A stretch of 64,000 nucleotides of DNA from Microbotryum silenes-acaulis. Lineage: Eukaryota > Basidiomycota > Microbotryomycetes > Microbotryales > Microbotryaceae. Under the pieces are notes generated by a model. It had not been told where the DNA came from and did not search any database. It worked only from the letters and a program-made list of their open reading frames with translations. The DNA lies in the NCBI GenBank assembly GCA_003665825.1, contig QPFY01000011.1, positions 186,001-250,000 of the forward strand, read 5' to 3'. The position numbers and the translations under genes are program-made. Of the stretch, positions 36,865-49,179 are shown piece after piece. Positions within the stretch are counted from its first letter, which is position 1. The number at the start of each line of letters is the position of its first letter.

Positions 36865-39800
36865 CTACCGCTGGCGGATGTGGGTCCGGGCGCTGATGGC
36901 GGCACCGGCACAGGGCGGCTCGATTGCTTGGAGTTGCTCTTGACTCTGAGGTGGCAAAGTCAATGAATGTATCACAGGTGAGTGTCACTCTTTAGCCTTC
37001 TCGGATATGGGTTAACTGACCCGAACGACGTGATGGAGATCGGCATCAGTGCCCACAAGATTCCTCAGCAGTTTGGCGTCCGTGTGCCTGTCCTTCGGGT
37101 TCAGACTGACACGTGGCTGACTCCAAGTCACGGTCCTAATGAGAGCCGGAGATAGACTCAAGGCTTCTTTGCGGAGGGGCTCCACAAAGGTGTTCCAGAG
37201 GTATCTGTGTACGATTGCGCGCACTCGGAGTCAGGGAGTCATATAAGCAATTCCACTTAAGCACGTACCTTCGCCAGTCAAACGCATGGCTTCCGGCTTC
37301 GCGCCGTCCTTTCATAATCTCATCGGCAACGTCGCCGAGAAAATTTTCGTAGGCTTTGAAGAACCTGTCCTTGCTGTCGTGATCCTCAGCCTTGAAGATC
37401 CTAAAAAAGTGAACTTGGAGATCGAGGTATTCAGGAAATAAGCTTGGCACGTGGCAGAAATTGGTAACAGCCTAGCACTTACTCCCAGGCACCAGTATAC
37501 GATGTGCTCGTCGGAAAAGACGAGCGAGTTGTCCACATAATTGACCATTAGATAGATGGGATCACGGTGTTGGGCAATGTGGTCGCTGATCTTCTTCAAC
37601 TGTGTGGGAGCAAGTGCTATATATCAGTAACATTGTTCATGAAGCTTGTACCTGTTCGGAGAATCACCTGGAGATGATAGTCCTTCCTTGCATCCGCCAT
37701 GGCAGGAGTGAGCGCGTCTGTTGCCGTTCGACGATACACCTTCGAGGATCTTTCCAGTTGGGCGTCGAGCAGCCCCTCCTCGCGGACAAGCTTCTCGACT
37801 GCGCCCTGCGCCGCCTTGTAAAATTTACATAGCCTCGGCAGCGCAACCACAGCTTTCGCGTATGGAAGAAGTGCTGGGGTTCATGATGGCTGGCTTTCAG
37901 CACGTGCGATATCCGACCAGAACCACTGCGTAAACCCACTTACCTTCAATGTTTTCTTGTCAATTTTTCGCTCGGAAGAGGGATCTAGTTGGGCGCCACG
38001 AGAAGAGTCTCCGATCGAGCGCGCAAGCACGATCTGAAGTCCACGCCAAAGGGGGCGCAAGAGGGGGCTGGTCGACTTCCTCAACGTCTGGAGCAACCAA
38101 CAATCATCAACATAATATCAATTCGGGTCGCCTTTGGTTGGGGACTGACTTCGAGGTGCTTCATATCGGGATCTGTGGCCAGGCCGCGGTCGATCAAATT
38201 GTACGCTCGCGCTTCCTCGTCATCCGCTCCACTGTGTTCGTAGTCGTTGTAGTCCTGAAGGGCAGCTTCATCAAGGTCCGATTCCATCTAGCTGCTTTGG
38301 CGACAAGGTTGGGTATTGTTATCGCCCTCGGAGACTTTTGAGTCATGGTCAGAACCGCTTCCGTTCTCGTCATCGTCTTGGAGACGGAAGTGGCGATCCT
38401 CGGTGAGGTCGCTGTGTTCTTCGGCAGGCATTTCGTCGTGTCCGTCTGTCAAGGGTTCGAATATTTCATTGTGGGCTGCTTCAGCCGGGGAGTTGTTCTG
38501 TCGTGGACAACAGGAAGCTTCATTAGCTCCCTGAACTCAAAGTATATAAATCCGCACCAAGGAGCGCGGCTGGCTGGCGAGTGTCGCCTGCAGTGCGGAC
38601 TTATATCATGTCGGATCAGGGGAAGTGGTTGTGAAACTACTTACCAATGACGCCAAGACTTTACGCTTCTTGCGCTCTGCGCTACTTTGAGGAGGAGGGG
38701 AAGATCGGCGCTTGCTTGACGCTCGCGCCATTCGGTCGGGAAGTGGCTGCTGACGTGGACGGAAACGTCGGCCAGCGAGAGTCAGTATCGGTGACTGTGG
38801 CATCAACTAATTCATGTACAGCTTCTACTTACGTCGTGGCGTTGTTGAGGCATTCTGCGGTTGTGCTGTTGGCAGTTGGCAAGCTGGAGGGTTTGTGGCA
38901 TGCGATGTGGCAAGAGGGAGACCCACAGAAGAAGCGGAACTTTCGAAGTCCCGAGCGAAGATGGGCGAGCACACGCGACCGAACGGCGGCGGGAAGGGCC
39001 GGGTTTCTTTCCAATCTCCACGGTGCTCAAAGGCGGTCAGCAGAAAGCTCGGTTTATTTTTTAAGTCACCCTTGCTTTCATTACAAATGATGCCCCGAGA
39101 TTCTTTTGATGGTTGCTTGCAGTCCTGTTTTGCTTGCGCCCTGACGGACCAAAGTTCGCACCGCTGCCGGTCTGGTCGTCGAGCACGCTCGGATCAAAGC
39201 TGAACTCCTGTAGATGAGGCTTGTGTGCCCGAATCAGAAGAAGACATGTGACTTAGGTAATAGATGGTGAAAACCTGCCTGTAAACACTGCGACCTTGCA
39301 AGGGCTTGAGCAAAGGTGCCTTGGATCCGAGTAACAAGAGTATCGACGTTAAGTCTGTGAAGTCTCTGCAGTATCAACCTGTACAGTGTGCGTGTTGTCG
39401 GCGTTGGCCCTGGATTTCTGTTGCAAAGAGGTTGATTAGAGTTGATGGAAGCGGACAGTAGAATGAGTTGACTTCAGACTAACCTTCTTCGATTGTGAAT
39501 GCTTCGATCGGAGGACTTGAGCCGAGTCGCTGCGTTCCATCTCTTTGGCGAACAAATCCAGATCATCCGGTGATGGCAACGGTGGTGCGAAAGCGTGTAC
39601 AAGCGTATGAGAACGCTGTGCTATGGTGCTAAGCAGAAACATTGTCGTATTGGCGTGCTGCAAAGCGCGGAGTTTTCTTCCGGTAAGGCGACGGCCATCA
39701 ATCTCATCGGCGATAAGCGAAGTGCTGCACTGAGCACGTATGCAGTCATGTGGGACCACAGCAAGTGCCTTGATACACTGCGAATTGGCAGGTCAAAGTG

Positions 39801-42800
39801 GTCAGTTCATGTCCGGATCTTGTCTCCACAGCCTATGACGCACATCGGTGCGCATAATTGAAATCTCCGCGGAAAGATCCATGTGAATGAATCCTGACTC
39901 TCCGAACTCCTTCAAGCATCGTGCCGAAGACAGGGCAACCAATCCGGGAAATGATTCCCGCTTCTATGCGGTGCAGCCATCGCTCGGATGATTGCCACTT
40001 CGAACTGTGCAGGAGGCACAGGTGTCAACATTCGAGATCAGAAGGGCGTTTGTGATGGACTTACGCGCGAATTCGATGTCTTTGTATAGCACCAAGTGCC
40101 AACTGGGCAGCGATCACCATTTGACAACTTGATGGAGCGGACCGAGCGCAGATCGTTGGCATCAGTGACGTGCGGATTGTTGTACGCAAAGTTGAGAATC
40201 TCAGGAGCAACACCTTCAGTGCCGGACGCCCAGTCAAAGTGTACTGAAGAAGAGGCAAAAACAAATTTCAGGCGGCGCTCGAGCTTGCATCCACGTTATT
40301 GAACTCACTCGGTTCCACGGTTTCCGCGACGACCGGCACAGGTGAGGACTCTGCCCGATTGTGTCGTCATCGCCTGCTCGAGCAATGTCCAATATCCATT
40401 CCCGAATGCGCGGATTCTGAGTGAACTCCCTGGCTTTGGTGCCCATTGTGACACACTGGCTGGTACCAGTCTGCCATTCACCACCATTGACAATGAAAGC
40501 GATGCGAGCGCTGTTTGACAGCTGTGTGCAGACATCTCGAGAAGGATCGTGGTGGTTTGTGTTCATGTTGAGTTCTCGAACAACCTTGTTTGCCGATTCG
40601 GCAACCGACGCTTCGAAGGTGGCGGGAGGGCCGAGTCGAAGGATCGAATGGTCGAGCTCTATCAGGTAGTGGTATTTGATGTGCCGAAGGACATGCCCGA
40701 GATCGCGACGCATAGAGGCCTGGACGAAGGTGCGAGCCAACATACGATATCGAGCCTGGAAAGCTTCAAAATGGTCAGCCCAAGGCTGTGAAACGCAACG
40801 CACGCAGCGTTATCCACTCACGATATAGTCGTCCAGGTTGGAGAAAGCGGGCCAAGACGTCAGATGTGCGAGCTTGCCAAGAAGACCCCAGCACCGGTTG
40901 ACGTAGGGAGTGATGTAACCGCGAGCAAGGAGCATCTCTGATATAAGTGGAAAAACTTGCACGAGCGTGCGATAATCCTTCCCGGTGAGGCCCCACCTGA
41001 ACTCGAGGTAGAATTCAAACTTGAAGTTCCCGTCAAATCCATGAGTCGAAATCGATCGAAAGACCGCTGCGATGTAGTCAATCGCAGTATCGCTCAAACT
41101 CTCGAGTGTTTGACCCCAGAGATCTTTGATCACGCCAAGATACATGACATGAAGTAGGTCCGGAGGAGTGTCAAGGTGAGGATCATAGCCTATTGATCAC
41201 AAGTGATGTGGTCCAGTGGAGCATCCAAAACAGGACCCCAGCAGAGAAATATTACTGACATGGAACCTCAAAGAAAGGTCCGGGTGAGTGGTTTGCTGCG
41301 TTCAACTCGTCAAGGCGTCTGGCCACCGCCGCAGAAGCAGCTTGCGAATTCGCCTCCCGAATTCGAGTCCGCTCTCCAGTTTTTGCAGCACGGTACTCGA
41401 GAACCTGCGCTGATACTTCGGGCGAAGGGCCTCATTTTTTGGCTCGTTCGTTCGACTGGTGTGTCATATGGTTCTTGTAGATCTGTTTGAGCTCTGAGAG
41501 GATTGCCACTGTTGCCTTGGCGCGAGTTCCGGTCTGAGTGTGCAAGTCATTGACATCCGTCGCCACACACTTGTCGCGGAAGAGCGCCAACTGTGCCGCG
41601 CATTCTTCCTTTGTTCGCTTGGCCGACAATCGATCGGGACACTGTCACGATTAACCGGATTCATTGAGCTCATAGTTCGAACATGAAGCTCTTCCTACTC
41701 ATACTTAACATGAGATGCTCACCTCGAAGAAGGCAACGATGCTAGCGTACTGCAACTGTTGCTCGACTGAACCCCCATAATGACAGAACCGGCAGGCGAA
41801 GTGGGCACTGCCACTACTGGGGAGCGACCGGTGATTTCAGCGGCCATTGGTGTGTCGTGCACAGAATACAACAGCGGTAGTTGAAGAAGGACGATGGACT
41901 TGGTCCGCAAGTCGTAAGCCGGGATCGGTTGATCTAAAGTAGAGCTGAGGAGCCGATTAAAACAACTCTGAGAGTCCAATCAATGCCTTTGCCATTCAGC
42001 GCAGCTGTCCGATGCGACTCACGCTAGGTCTTGCAATACAGGAGTGGCCAGATCCAAAGCGTCACCCCATGCATTAACGCACGAGTGATTAACAAACGCT
42101 CGAGAGTTAAGGAATTCAGTCGGGAGGCCAAGGCACTGCGTTGAGCACTGTTGTGTTGGCGAGAGAGATTCAGGACACAACTCTGATTTGGACTTTTGGA
42201 GAGAGGGGAATTTTCAAGATCGAAACTTACAACATGCATTTTATACATGCGCTTCGAGACGCCTCCCGCAAAGTCGTCAAGGAACAGGCGTTGTGGCACG
42301 ACCACCATCTCTTTACCGGATGCGATTTCCCGAAGAGGGTTACGAAGAGGGAGAGCGTCCAACTGAACTCCTGCTCCGTCCATTCCTGTGGCCGAGAAGA
42401 CATCAGCCAATCTTGGACTTTCCAGCTGTATGAGTCGGAACTGACTGAAGATGGACCCAGTCCGCGACGAAGCCGAGCCAGTAGACTTCAGCCCGCCAAA
42501 TGGCTTGCCTAAGTCCTTCAATGGAAGGAACGTCCAACGATTGCCGTGTGAGTCGGGGGAGTAGAGCTTGAGCAGCGGTTCTGGTAGAGCTGGTACAACG
42601 ACGCTGAAGTTGGCTCCGTCAAAACGAGCTGCGATGACGATGGCGCACAAGTCGCCGTCCAAGAAAGCAAATGAGTCGATGAACACAAATTTGTTGTTGG
42701 GCAGCAAGGAAACCTCTTGACAGAAAAAGTCTCTAGCATTGCTTCGCGCCATGGGTGATCGCACTTTGGCCGGAAGGTCAGCTCGCCAACGCCAGGTTTG

Positions 42801-44134
42801 CGCAGCCGAGTGCTTTTGAGGTTGCATTGAGTAATGAGTAAGTAGGGTAGCAGATCAGTTGGTTGGCTAAGGCTGGGATGGCGAGAGCCTGAGGATGCGT
42901 TGCAGATTCGTCTTAATCAGATTAGTCCCTCAAAAGATCGGCGGAAGGAGGCGTTCACATAACTCACAGCTTTGGCAAAGTCACTGGGGGGAATATAATA
43001 CATCATGCGACCGTTGGGCAACTTGTGACGTTGTGGGGTAAAAAGCGGGATCTCCAGGGCGAAATTATCGAGGAATTCGTTGATAGTTTTAACGGAGGGA
43101 GGGTTCAGGCCAAAGACATGCAGGAGGCTGAGGACACGCCCTAAGTTCTTTTTACTTAGACGTTCTTGTGGCGACTGGTAAAATGTAGCGAGTGCACACA
43201 TCTGTTCAGTTGCCAGGGGATGGGATAACATATCAGTGCACATCCTTCGCGACTTTCGAATCGGACTCCTTACGGATCAAGCTCGGACATACCATCGGCC
43301 CTGGGAAAGGATACCACTCATCCGTCGGGTCGGTTATCTTCGATGTTCTGGATTTTGCGGTCTTGTTATCCTCTCTGAACACATCCAAGACTGCAAAGAG
43401 TAGTGTCAGCTTGGAGATGACAAGCTAAGTTGGGGGCAAGTTGACCCTCAACTTACCATGAAAAACTGGCTCCGACTCTGTCACCATGTTTTCACTGTGG
43501 TCATCGTCCTCCGGCTCAGGTCTCTCGCAAAGGTCGAGAGTGACGTCGACGAATTGCTCGCCAGTCTCCCAGAATTGTACGTCGTTCAGATCGTCGTTCA
43601 GATCGTCGTCAGAGAAGCGGTGGGTCATTGCTTGCCAATCTCCGACCGGATCGATCGTCCATATTGTCCTCAAGCAGCTGAGGGTCGAACAAGTCATCTG
43701 GAGTCCACTGATATAGCTTCATGTTAATGCTATGTGAGTTTTATAGGCGAGAGCGAATACGTCGCATGCTTGCCCACCTGGTCCCTTTGGCGCGCACCTC
43801 CCTCCTCCGAGTCGGAGAACGGGTCACCAATTGTGACATCATCAAGACCCTGCGAACGAGCAAATTCGCAATCTATAGCGACGTCGTTCTGTGGCTCATT
43901 GAGCGATGCGCTTGGTCGCAGAGGAGCTTTCCTCCGCGCCGCAATCCTCCGATGTTCATTCGTCCGAAAGTGTCGAAGGGCGAGTGCCAGCCCCAATCGT
44001 TTGCCTTTGCCGCTGAACTCGGGGCAGATACAGCACTCGTACCCGTCGATACGTCTTTGCTTTGTTAACACCGGTTTCGCCTCTGTATTCAAATACAAGT
44101 GGCACCCATATTTCCGTATCAGGCTAGAGTTCAT
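36865..44134 (-). CDS. Large transposon-like basidiomycete repeat-family protein, copy 2 (approximate span)
   Basis: Diverged tandem paralogue of copy 1, same strand and same module order. The first exon begins at an ATG at 44134 and contains the finger GYECCICPEFSGKGKR, then ALRHFRTNEHRR. Further modules: LNPPSVKTINEFLDNFALEI (about 43070); RSPMARSNARDFFCQEVSLL (about 42740); PQRLFLDDFAGGVSKRMYKM (about 42250); HDTPMAAEITGRSP with CRFCHYGG (41740-41870); DTPPDLLHVMYLGVIKDLWG (about 41140); KYHYLIELDHSILRLGPP and NTNHHDPSRDV (40530-40690); FLLSTIAQRSHTLVHAFAPP (about 39610); a C-terminal part with LPRLCKFYKAAQGAVEKLV (about 37830) and YLWNTFVEPLRKEAL (about 37180). A final exon may end at a TAG at 36867-36865. 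All modules in copy 1 have a counterpart here, so both may be intact or only mildly decayed. Exon boundaries are approximate. Confidence 0.6.
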
Positions 44135-45179
44135 CCTGCAACCTCCCCGGTCGACTCACCACCGCGAGCGAGGTAGTCTTCAATCTTGAGCGTCGTTGAC
44201 ATGTAGCTGTTTCGAGGAATGAGAAGTCTCGTGTTGGGGACCGAGGTTGGGTAGTCTGCTGAGTGAGTAAATGGCAAGAGACCAACATGTTGAATAATCG
44301 TGGTAAGGTGATAAGGTGAGGGCGACCGCGCGCGCTTTCTCCTTTCTGGCTCTCGACACGCGTCACCCGTCACGTGCCAGGCGGAAAGAGAGCCCAAGGC
44401 CCGCTCATACGAAATCCAGCTGGGTCCCGATCCGTGCGGTATCCATAATTTTGGCTTCGCCTCCCAAAGAAGTCGTTTTCTGAGCGCATGAAACCTATTG
44501 CAGGCAGCCAGTCAACTGTTTTGGGGTGTTGAAGATCTACTTCATCCATAACAACCTCTAGTGAGCTGATGTTGTAAGGTTTTTGAATTCCATATGGATT
44601 CCAGCAGAGAAAAAGTATAGATTTGCAGAAGGTACTTAATAAGGAAATCTTCGAGCACATGGACTTATGCTATCCGTACGAGCGAGGGTCGCGCGTGTAC
44701 GCTGCGCGATGCCCCATCGGATCACGTAACGTATTCTTTGCATCCCGACACGGTTTTAGGGGCTCAACAACAACATGAGGTTCCAGGCGTTGTGAATACT
44801 CCCGCGCTGCTCTCTCTAATTTTCGCCTTTTCCCTCCCACTCTCATCGAATTTTGGTGACAACCGCGCCGAGTCGTTGGCGCGAGGGTAGCGCCGTACGA
44901 TAGCGTACCGCCTTACCATGGGAGACCATGGGCCCGCTGGGCGCCCCGCTCCTCTCCTGTCCTCTTCGTCCCGCTCCGATCAACAGAATCAGCTCCCCGC
45001 GCGTAATGACAACAATCAACCGATCTTGGTATTGCGACCCGTATAAGCGTCCGCCGTCCAGCTTTGTAGAACGGACAGCGTGGTCAGCGCGAGGGCCCGA
45101 TGGCCAATCCGACGCTGGGCTCGCCCCACCACCACCTCTTCCTGCGCAGAGCAAGTTCACAGGCCTCGAATCGCGCTCA
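44135..45179. other. Intergenic region between large copy 2 and Helitron remnant 1
   Basis: No convincing gene. A minus-strand frame of 96 codons at 44370-44660 has no recognisable features. A Helitron 5' end may lie near 44880-45180 but I could not define it. Confidence 0.3.
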
Positions 45180-46645
45180 AACCACTCAAGCCCCACGTTT
45201 CGATCCGTGACGACCTCGGCCCCCAGACGGCCGTGTGCACCCACTGCAAGGCTCGACACTGGGAGTGCGAAAGGTCCAAGTCGACCGGACACTTCAGCAC
45301 GTGCTGCTCGCAGGGCAAGGTGCAGCTGCCTCCCCCTCCCCAGCCCGATCCCGAGTATCGACAGCTCCTTGAAGGCTCGGATAGCGGTCAGTTGCTCCGT
45401 CCAACAACATGCGTCTGCAGTCCACATGCTGAACTGTGCGACCCACCAACACAGAAGCTAAAGCATTCCGAGAGAATCCCCGGTCGTACAATAACGCACT
45501 ACTTCGACCAGACACGACTGGGCACTCTAGGACCTCCGTGTTTCGCGTGTTTGGTCGCCTCTATCATCGATTCGGCGCCCTGATCCCTGCCGTAAATCAA
45601 CGCCCAGCCTTTGCTCAGACATGGCTCATCGAGCCGGCCGAGGCCACCGACACTCGACTTGGGACCCGACGGCGCAGACAGTCGCATACAAAGATCTACG
45701 TTGACCAAGCTCGAGTCCAAGTTGCGTACCAACAATCGCTTTGTGAGGCTGTTTGCATTGACCAAAGCTCGCGCAGGTTGTGATACGGCCAAAGAGTGGA
45801 TCCTGCGCCTCTGCATACCACTAGGCCGAGGCCGACACACCCACAACCTTCCTACGTCAAGCACGGAAATGGCGATGCTTATCTGCGATTCCGACACCAA
45901 CACGGGAGATCGTGGACCGCAAGATCGTATTCCTCAGGTGCACGGTGATCGATGTCCCGATGGTCGGCCCAAGTACCAAATCTTTAGCTCGCTCCATCCG
46001 TCTGGGATGCCTCTCCGGTACCCACTACTCTTCCCCTGCGGGGAAGATGGCTTCCACCCCAACATTCCTCTTTGCGGGTTCAACCAAGCTGGGCCGCCAT
46101 TCGCCAGAAACCGAGAGCAGATCGACAATGGTGTCCACTTGGGCGAGGTACTTGCCGGTCTCGGTCTTGATGGCGAAGGCGAAGAGAAGGACGAAGACTG
46201 CGACGGTGAGGATGAAGACGGCGAGGAAGGGGACGAAGAGAATGGTGATGGTTGGACGTTCGATGACCTTGGGCTCGACGTTCAAGAATAGACCGCGCGA
46301 CATCACGCAGCGATACCAGGATGCGATGGCGTGCGTTGTCAAACATGGAAAGCCTCCGCTGCTCATCACGATGACGTACGACCCCGAATCACTGAAAATC
46401 AAGGCTGCACTTGGGCCGAATGACAAAGCATGCAACCGTCCGGATCTCATTGCACGAGTGTTTGAAGCCAAGTCCGGCAACAAGCGAGATGCAGGCTGTT
46501 TCGGCGATGAATGTAGGATGAATGGACTTTGTTTCTTTGCTGTATTTCGTATTGTGTTTTCTTAACCTCTGCTGAAATCATGTAGACTTTTTTTATCATG
46601 CGAGTTGAATTTCATCCGCCCGTTAATTCAACGGGATCCCACTGG
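45180..46645 (+). mobile_element. Decayed Helitron fragment 1 (N-terminal Helitron-like region)
   Basis: Pieces of a RepHel-type protein in shifting frames. In order: CTHCKARHWECERS with FSTCCSQGKVQLPPPP (N-terminal zinc-binding region), FRENPRSYNNAL, VFRVFGRLYHRFGALIPA, QRPAFAQTWLIEP, TNNRFVRLFALTKARA, AMLICDSDTNTGDRGPQD, MPLRYPLLFPCGEDGFHPNI and RYQDAMACVVKHGKPPLLIT, then NRPDLIARVFEAK. These follow the usual order of the Helitron helicase-like N domain. Frame changes occur at least between the zinc region, the SYNNAL block and the CDSDTNTG block. An acidic Glu/Asp-rich stretch replaces about 300 bases present in fragment 2, so this copy carries an internal deletion. No Rep HUH catalytic motif or helicase domain remains. 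Non-autonomous relic. Confidence 0.85.
46619..46645 (+). repeat. Candidate Helitron 3' terminus (hairpin plus CTGG)
   Basis: CCCGTT, loop AATTC, AACGGG at 46619-46635, then CTGG at 46642-46645 followed by T. Helitrons typically end with a short hairpin and CTRR and insert before T. The same arrangement occurs at 61930-61956. Confidence 0.5.
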
Positions 46646-47521
46646 TGTGCATAAAATAGAATATGTCGTTCTTGACCGCTGGGCTAAAAGCAAGTCGTAA
46701 CTAGAACTCGATAGTTCTAGCTACTCGGAGGCTACTTTTGGGCCTGTTCCTGCAAGGCATCCCCTTAGGCATCCCCTTACACAACCCTTGCGGCAAGGTT
46801 GCTGGCAGCGAGGCTATAGCGGCGCTAGCTCGCGGCAGCCAGACACAGCCGAAACGCGCCTCCTGACGCACACGTGGCGCCAAAGCGCGGCTGCTCCCTT
46901 CCTCGTCGGTGGGTAGGTCTTCAGCTGTCAATTTACGGTATGTACGTTGTTCGTCGTCTGAAAAGACGAAACCAACTTGGGTCCTACCTGGGACCAAACT
47001 TTTGGTGCTACCAAATAATCCTCGGGATAGGCCAGGACGAACGGCGCGATCGAAAGTGATGCCGAACAGGGTGGGATTGCGGTGCTGAGCGACTGAGTCG
47101 CCTCAGAATGGCCGAAATCACTCTATTCAAGGCCTGAGCGTTCACGGCCACTACCCGCATCGAGATCCGCCAGAAACAGATGACGGCATTGATGTGTCCG
47201 CGATTGGCAAAGTGAAACCAGCCGTTGGACAACCCCCTTGTCTCGGTGGCGCTTCTCCTTGCCCAGCACGCGGTGAATTGGAATTAGTGAGACCCACCAC
47301 GCTTCATTGATGGATACCGAACTCGGCACCGCCTCAAAAGGGGTACCCTATCACCCAAGCCGAAACTGCTGTCGGCACAGGTCGCCACTTGGCCATCCAG
47401 GAATCAACTGAATCGGAGCAGCCCGAACCTCGCTTCGCTTCCTTCCCACACCACTCTCCACCCGCGGTCCTCAATCGTCCCCCAACTGACTTCTCAGCCA
47501 CCTCACTTCGCCAAATATACC
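46646..47521. other. Intergenic region upstream of secreted protein E
   Basis: No gene supported. The last 100 bases or so form the leader of protein E, rich in CCAC and TCC words. Confidence 0.35.
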
Positions 47522-48171
47522 ATGCTTTTCAAGCTCCCTGTCGTCCTCGCCATGGCGCTGCTCACCCTTGGCGCCTCGGCGAGCGAACGCTTCACCGTCA
47601 CGTCACTGCGCCGACGCGACCGACCCGGCGATTACCCGCAGGACCGTGGGAGCGTCATGCGTCCTCTTGAAGGCGATGAGATCCACCTTGGCAAGCCGTT
47701 CGCGTTCCAATTCAACGCTAGTTTTGTTGGGGACCTGATCAGCACCGCTGACATCGACATCGAACTCGAGATTCCGGGTTTGAATTATACGCACCGAGTA
47801 AGCTTCTTTGGGACTCGTTTGGATCGGGGCCTGCGTGAGGTGATCTTACCTCGAGCGCGTCTGCTCACTACCCTCCCGCCTCACAGTTGGCCAAGAACCT
47901 TATGCCTCCGGGCTTCAACAAGCCAATTTTGGAAAACTTTTTCTTCATACATCCTAGGGGCAGTCGTGTCAACAAGAACACAACCTTGCCCGGTACCGTA
48001 AGTCAACTCCAGGACCTCCCCCCTGCGCTCCCGCCCCTCTTGTGCTGACGAGTTCACGACTCGCTGCTTTCAAAAAAGATCAACGTTTATGAGCAGCAAG
48101 CTGGGACGAAGAAAGGCGGCGGCGGCAGGTACTTCCTGAACAAGCAAGTACCAGTCAAGTTCGTCTTCTGA
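47522..48171 (+). CDS. Small secreted protein E
   Basis: Function unknown; likely secreted. Exons 47522-47797, 47887-47997 and 48079-48171 (92 + 37 + 31 codons with stop) give 159 aa; both introns phase 0, at the same places as in A-D. Signal peptide at 1-20 (MLFKLPVVLAMALLTLGASA). The mature chain has a basic patch (LRRRDRPGDYPQDRG), then EGDEIHLGKPFAFQFNASF and ADIDIELEIPGLNYTHR ending exon 1. LAKNLMPPGFNKPILENFFF opens exon 2. Exon 3 gives INVYEQQAGTKKGGGG and ends NKQVPVKFVF. Predicted N-glycosylation sites NAS, NYT and NTT. No cysteine in the mature chain. It lies about 21 kb from paralogue D, beyond the mobile-element block. Confidence 0.75.
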
Positions 48172-49179
48172 GCTCGGTATTATCCCCCCGTTCGGCAACG
48201 ACCTCGTGACGCTCGTTACCCACCGGGATCGCCCGTTTGGCAACCCCAGTCTCGTAACGTTCCCCCGTTCTTATCTACTTTATTCTGCACGTCTTCGAGC
48301 TACGTCTTCCCACGTTATCGCAACGACCCTACCCCGTTCCGTACATCGCGTCTCCTCACCTCTGTTCATGATACCTTGGCTGCTTTTTTGGTCTGAAATC
48401 TCTATCGCAGAAAAGATGCGAGCGCGGAAGTGGAGCCTTCCGATAGGTGAGGGTGCACGACGCCGAGAAGTCAGGACCACAATGTAGAGCGAGTGATGAG
48501 AAAGCTACCAAGAGTAAACAGCCACGCGGGAAGAAAGTCCCGCGCGCTCCCTAACTTAAACAGAGCAAACTCCAATACCAAAGTGACTAATGACGAAACG
48601 CACGCGCATCCGCGTCCAGTGTGCTTAAAAGCATCCCCTCCGACTTTTCCGAAGGTTTCTAGGTATTAATATTAATATAATTATACTGTTACTGAAATGT
48701 ACCAAAAAAACAACAACGGATACCACAGGCACGGACACATATCAAATGACGATCTCATCCGCCGATCATCGCGCGTCGTTTGCCCCCCCTTCTTTTTAAG
48801 ACCTTGACGACATGCCTTCCAAGACTTGCGTCCAAGCTTCTGTGTTCTGCCTGAGGTCCGCCCGCACCGAGTTTCAGAAGTCTCAAGCGACCGCCCTGCG
48901 AACGTGTTCGAGTACCTCCTGTCCGCGGCGCGTTCGCTTTGAGGCTCGGTCTCGCGTGTGGTGAGCTACTTCGGTCAGGGTCCCGAATGATAAGGCGGAG
49001 ACGAGTTTTGCTCCTGCTTCTGGTGGACACGGTTGACTGTGGGAGTCTAATTAACACGATTGCTGAGACGAGTCGTGCTCAGGCGACAAGTGAGTTGGTT
49101 TCCTGATTGTCTGATCCCCTCCCGTGACAAAGCTTTCCAATTGACAAAACGTCTTCGAAACCTGCGCCAATTTCATCAA
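48172..49179. other. Intergenic region between secreted protein E and BTB gene
   Basis: No gene supported. Holds the 3' flank of E, a notably AT-rich stretch at about 48660-48715, and the 3' flank of the BTB gene. Confidence 0.4.

Noticed and set aside
44370..44660. 96-codon minus-strand frame as a gene
   Set aside because: No signal peptide, domain or splice context; average for random open frames in this window.
45180..46565. Intact Helitron transposase
   Set aside because: The conserved blocks lie in at least three frames, the domain core is deleted, and no Rep HUH or helicase motif is present.
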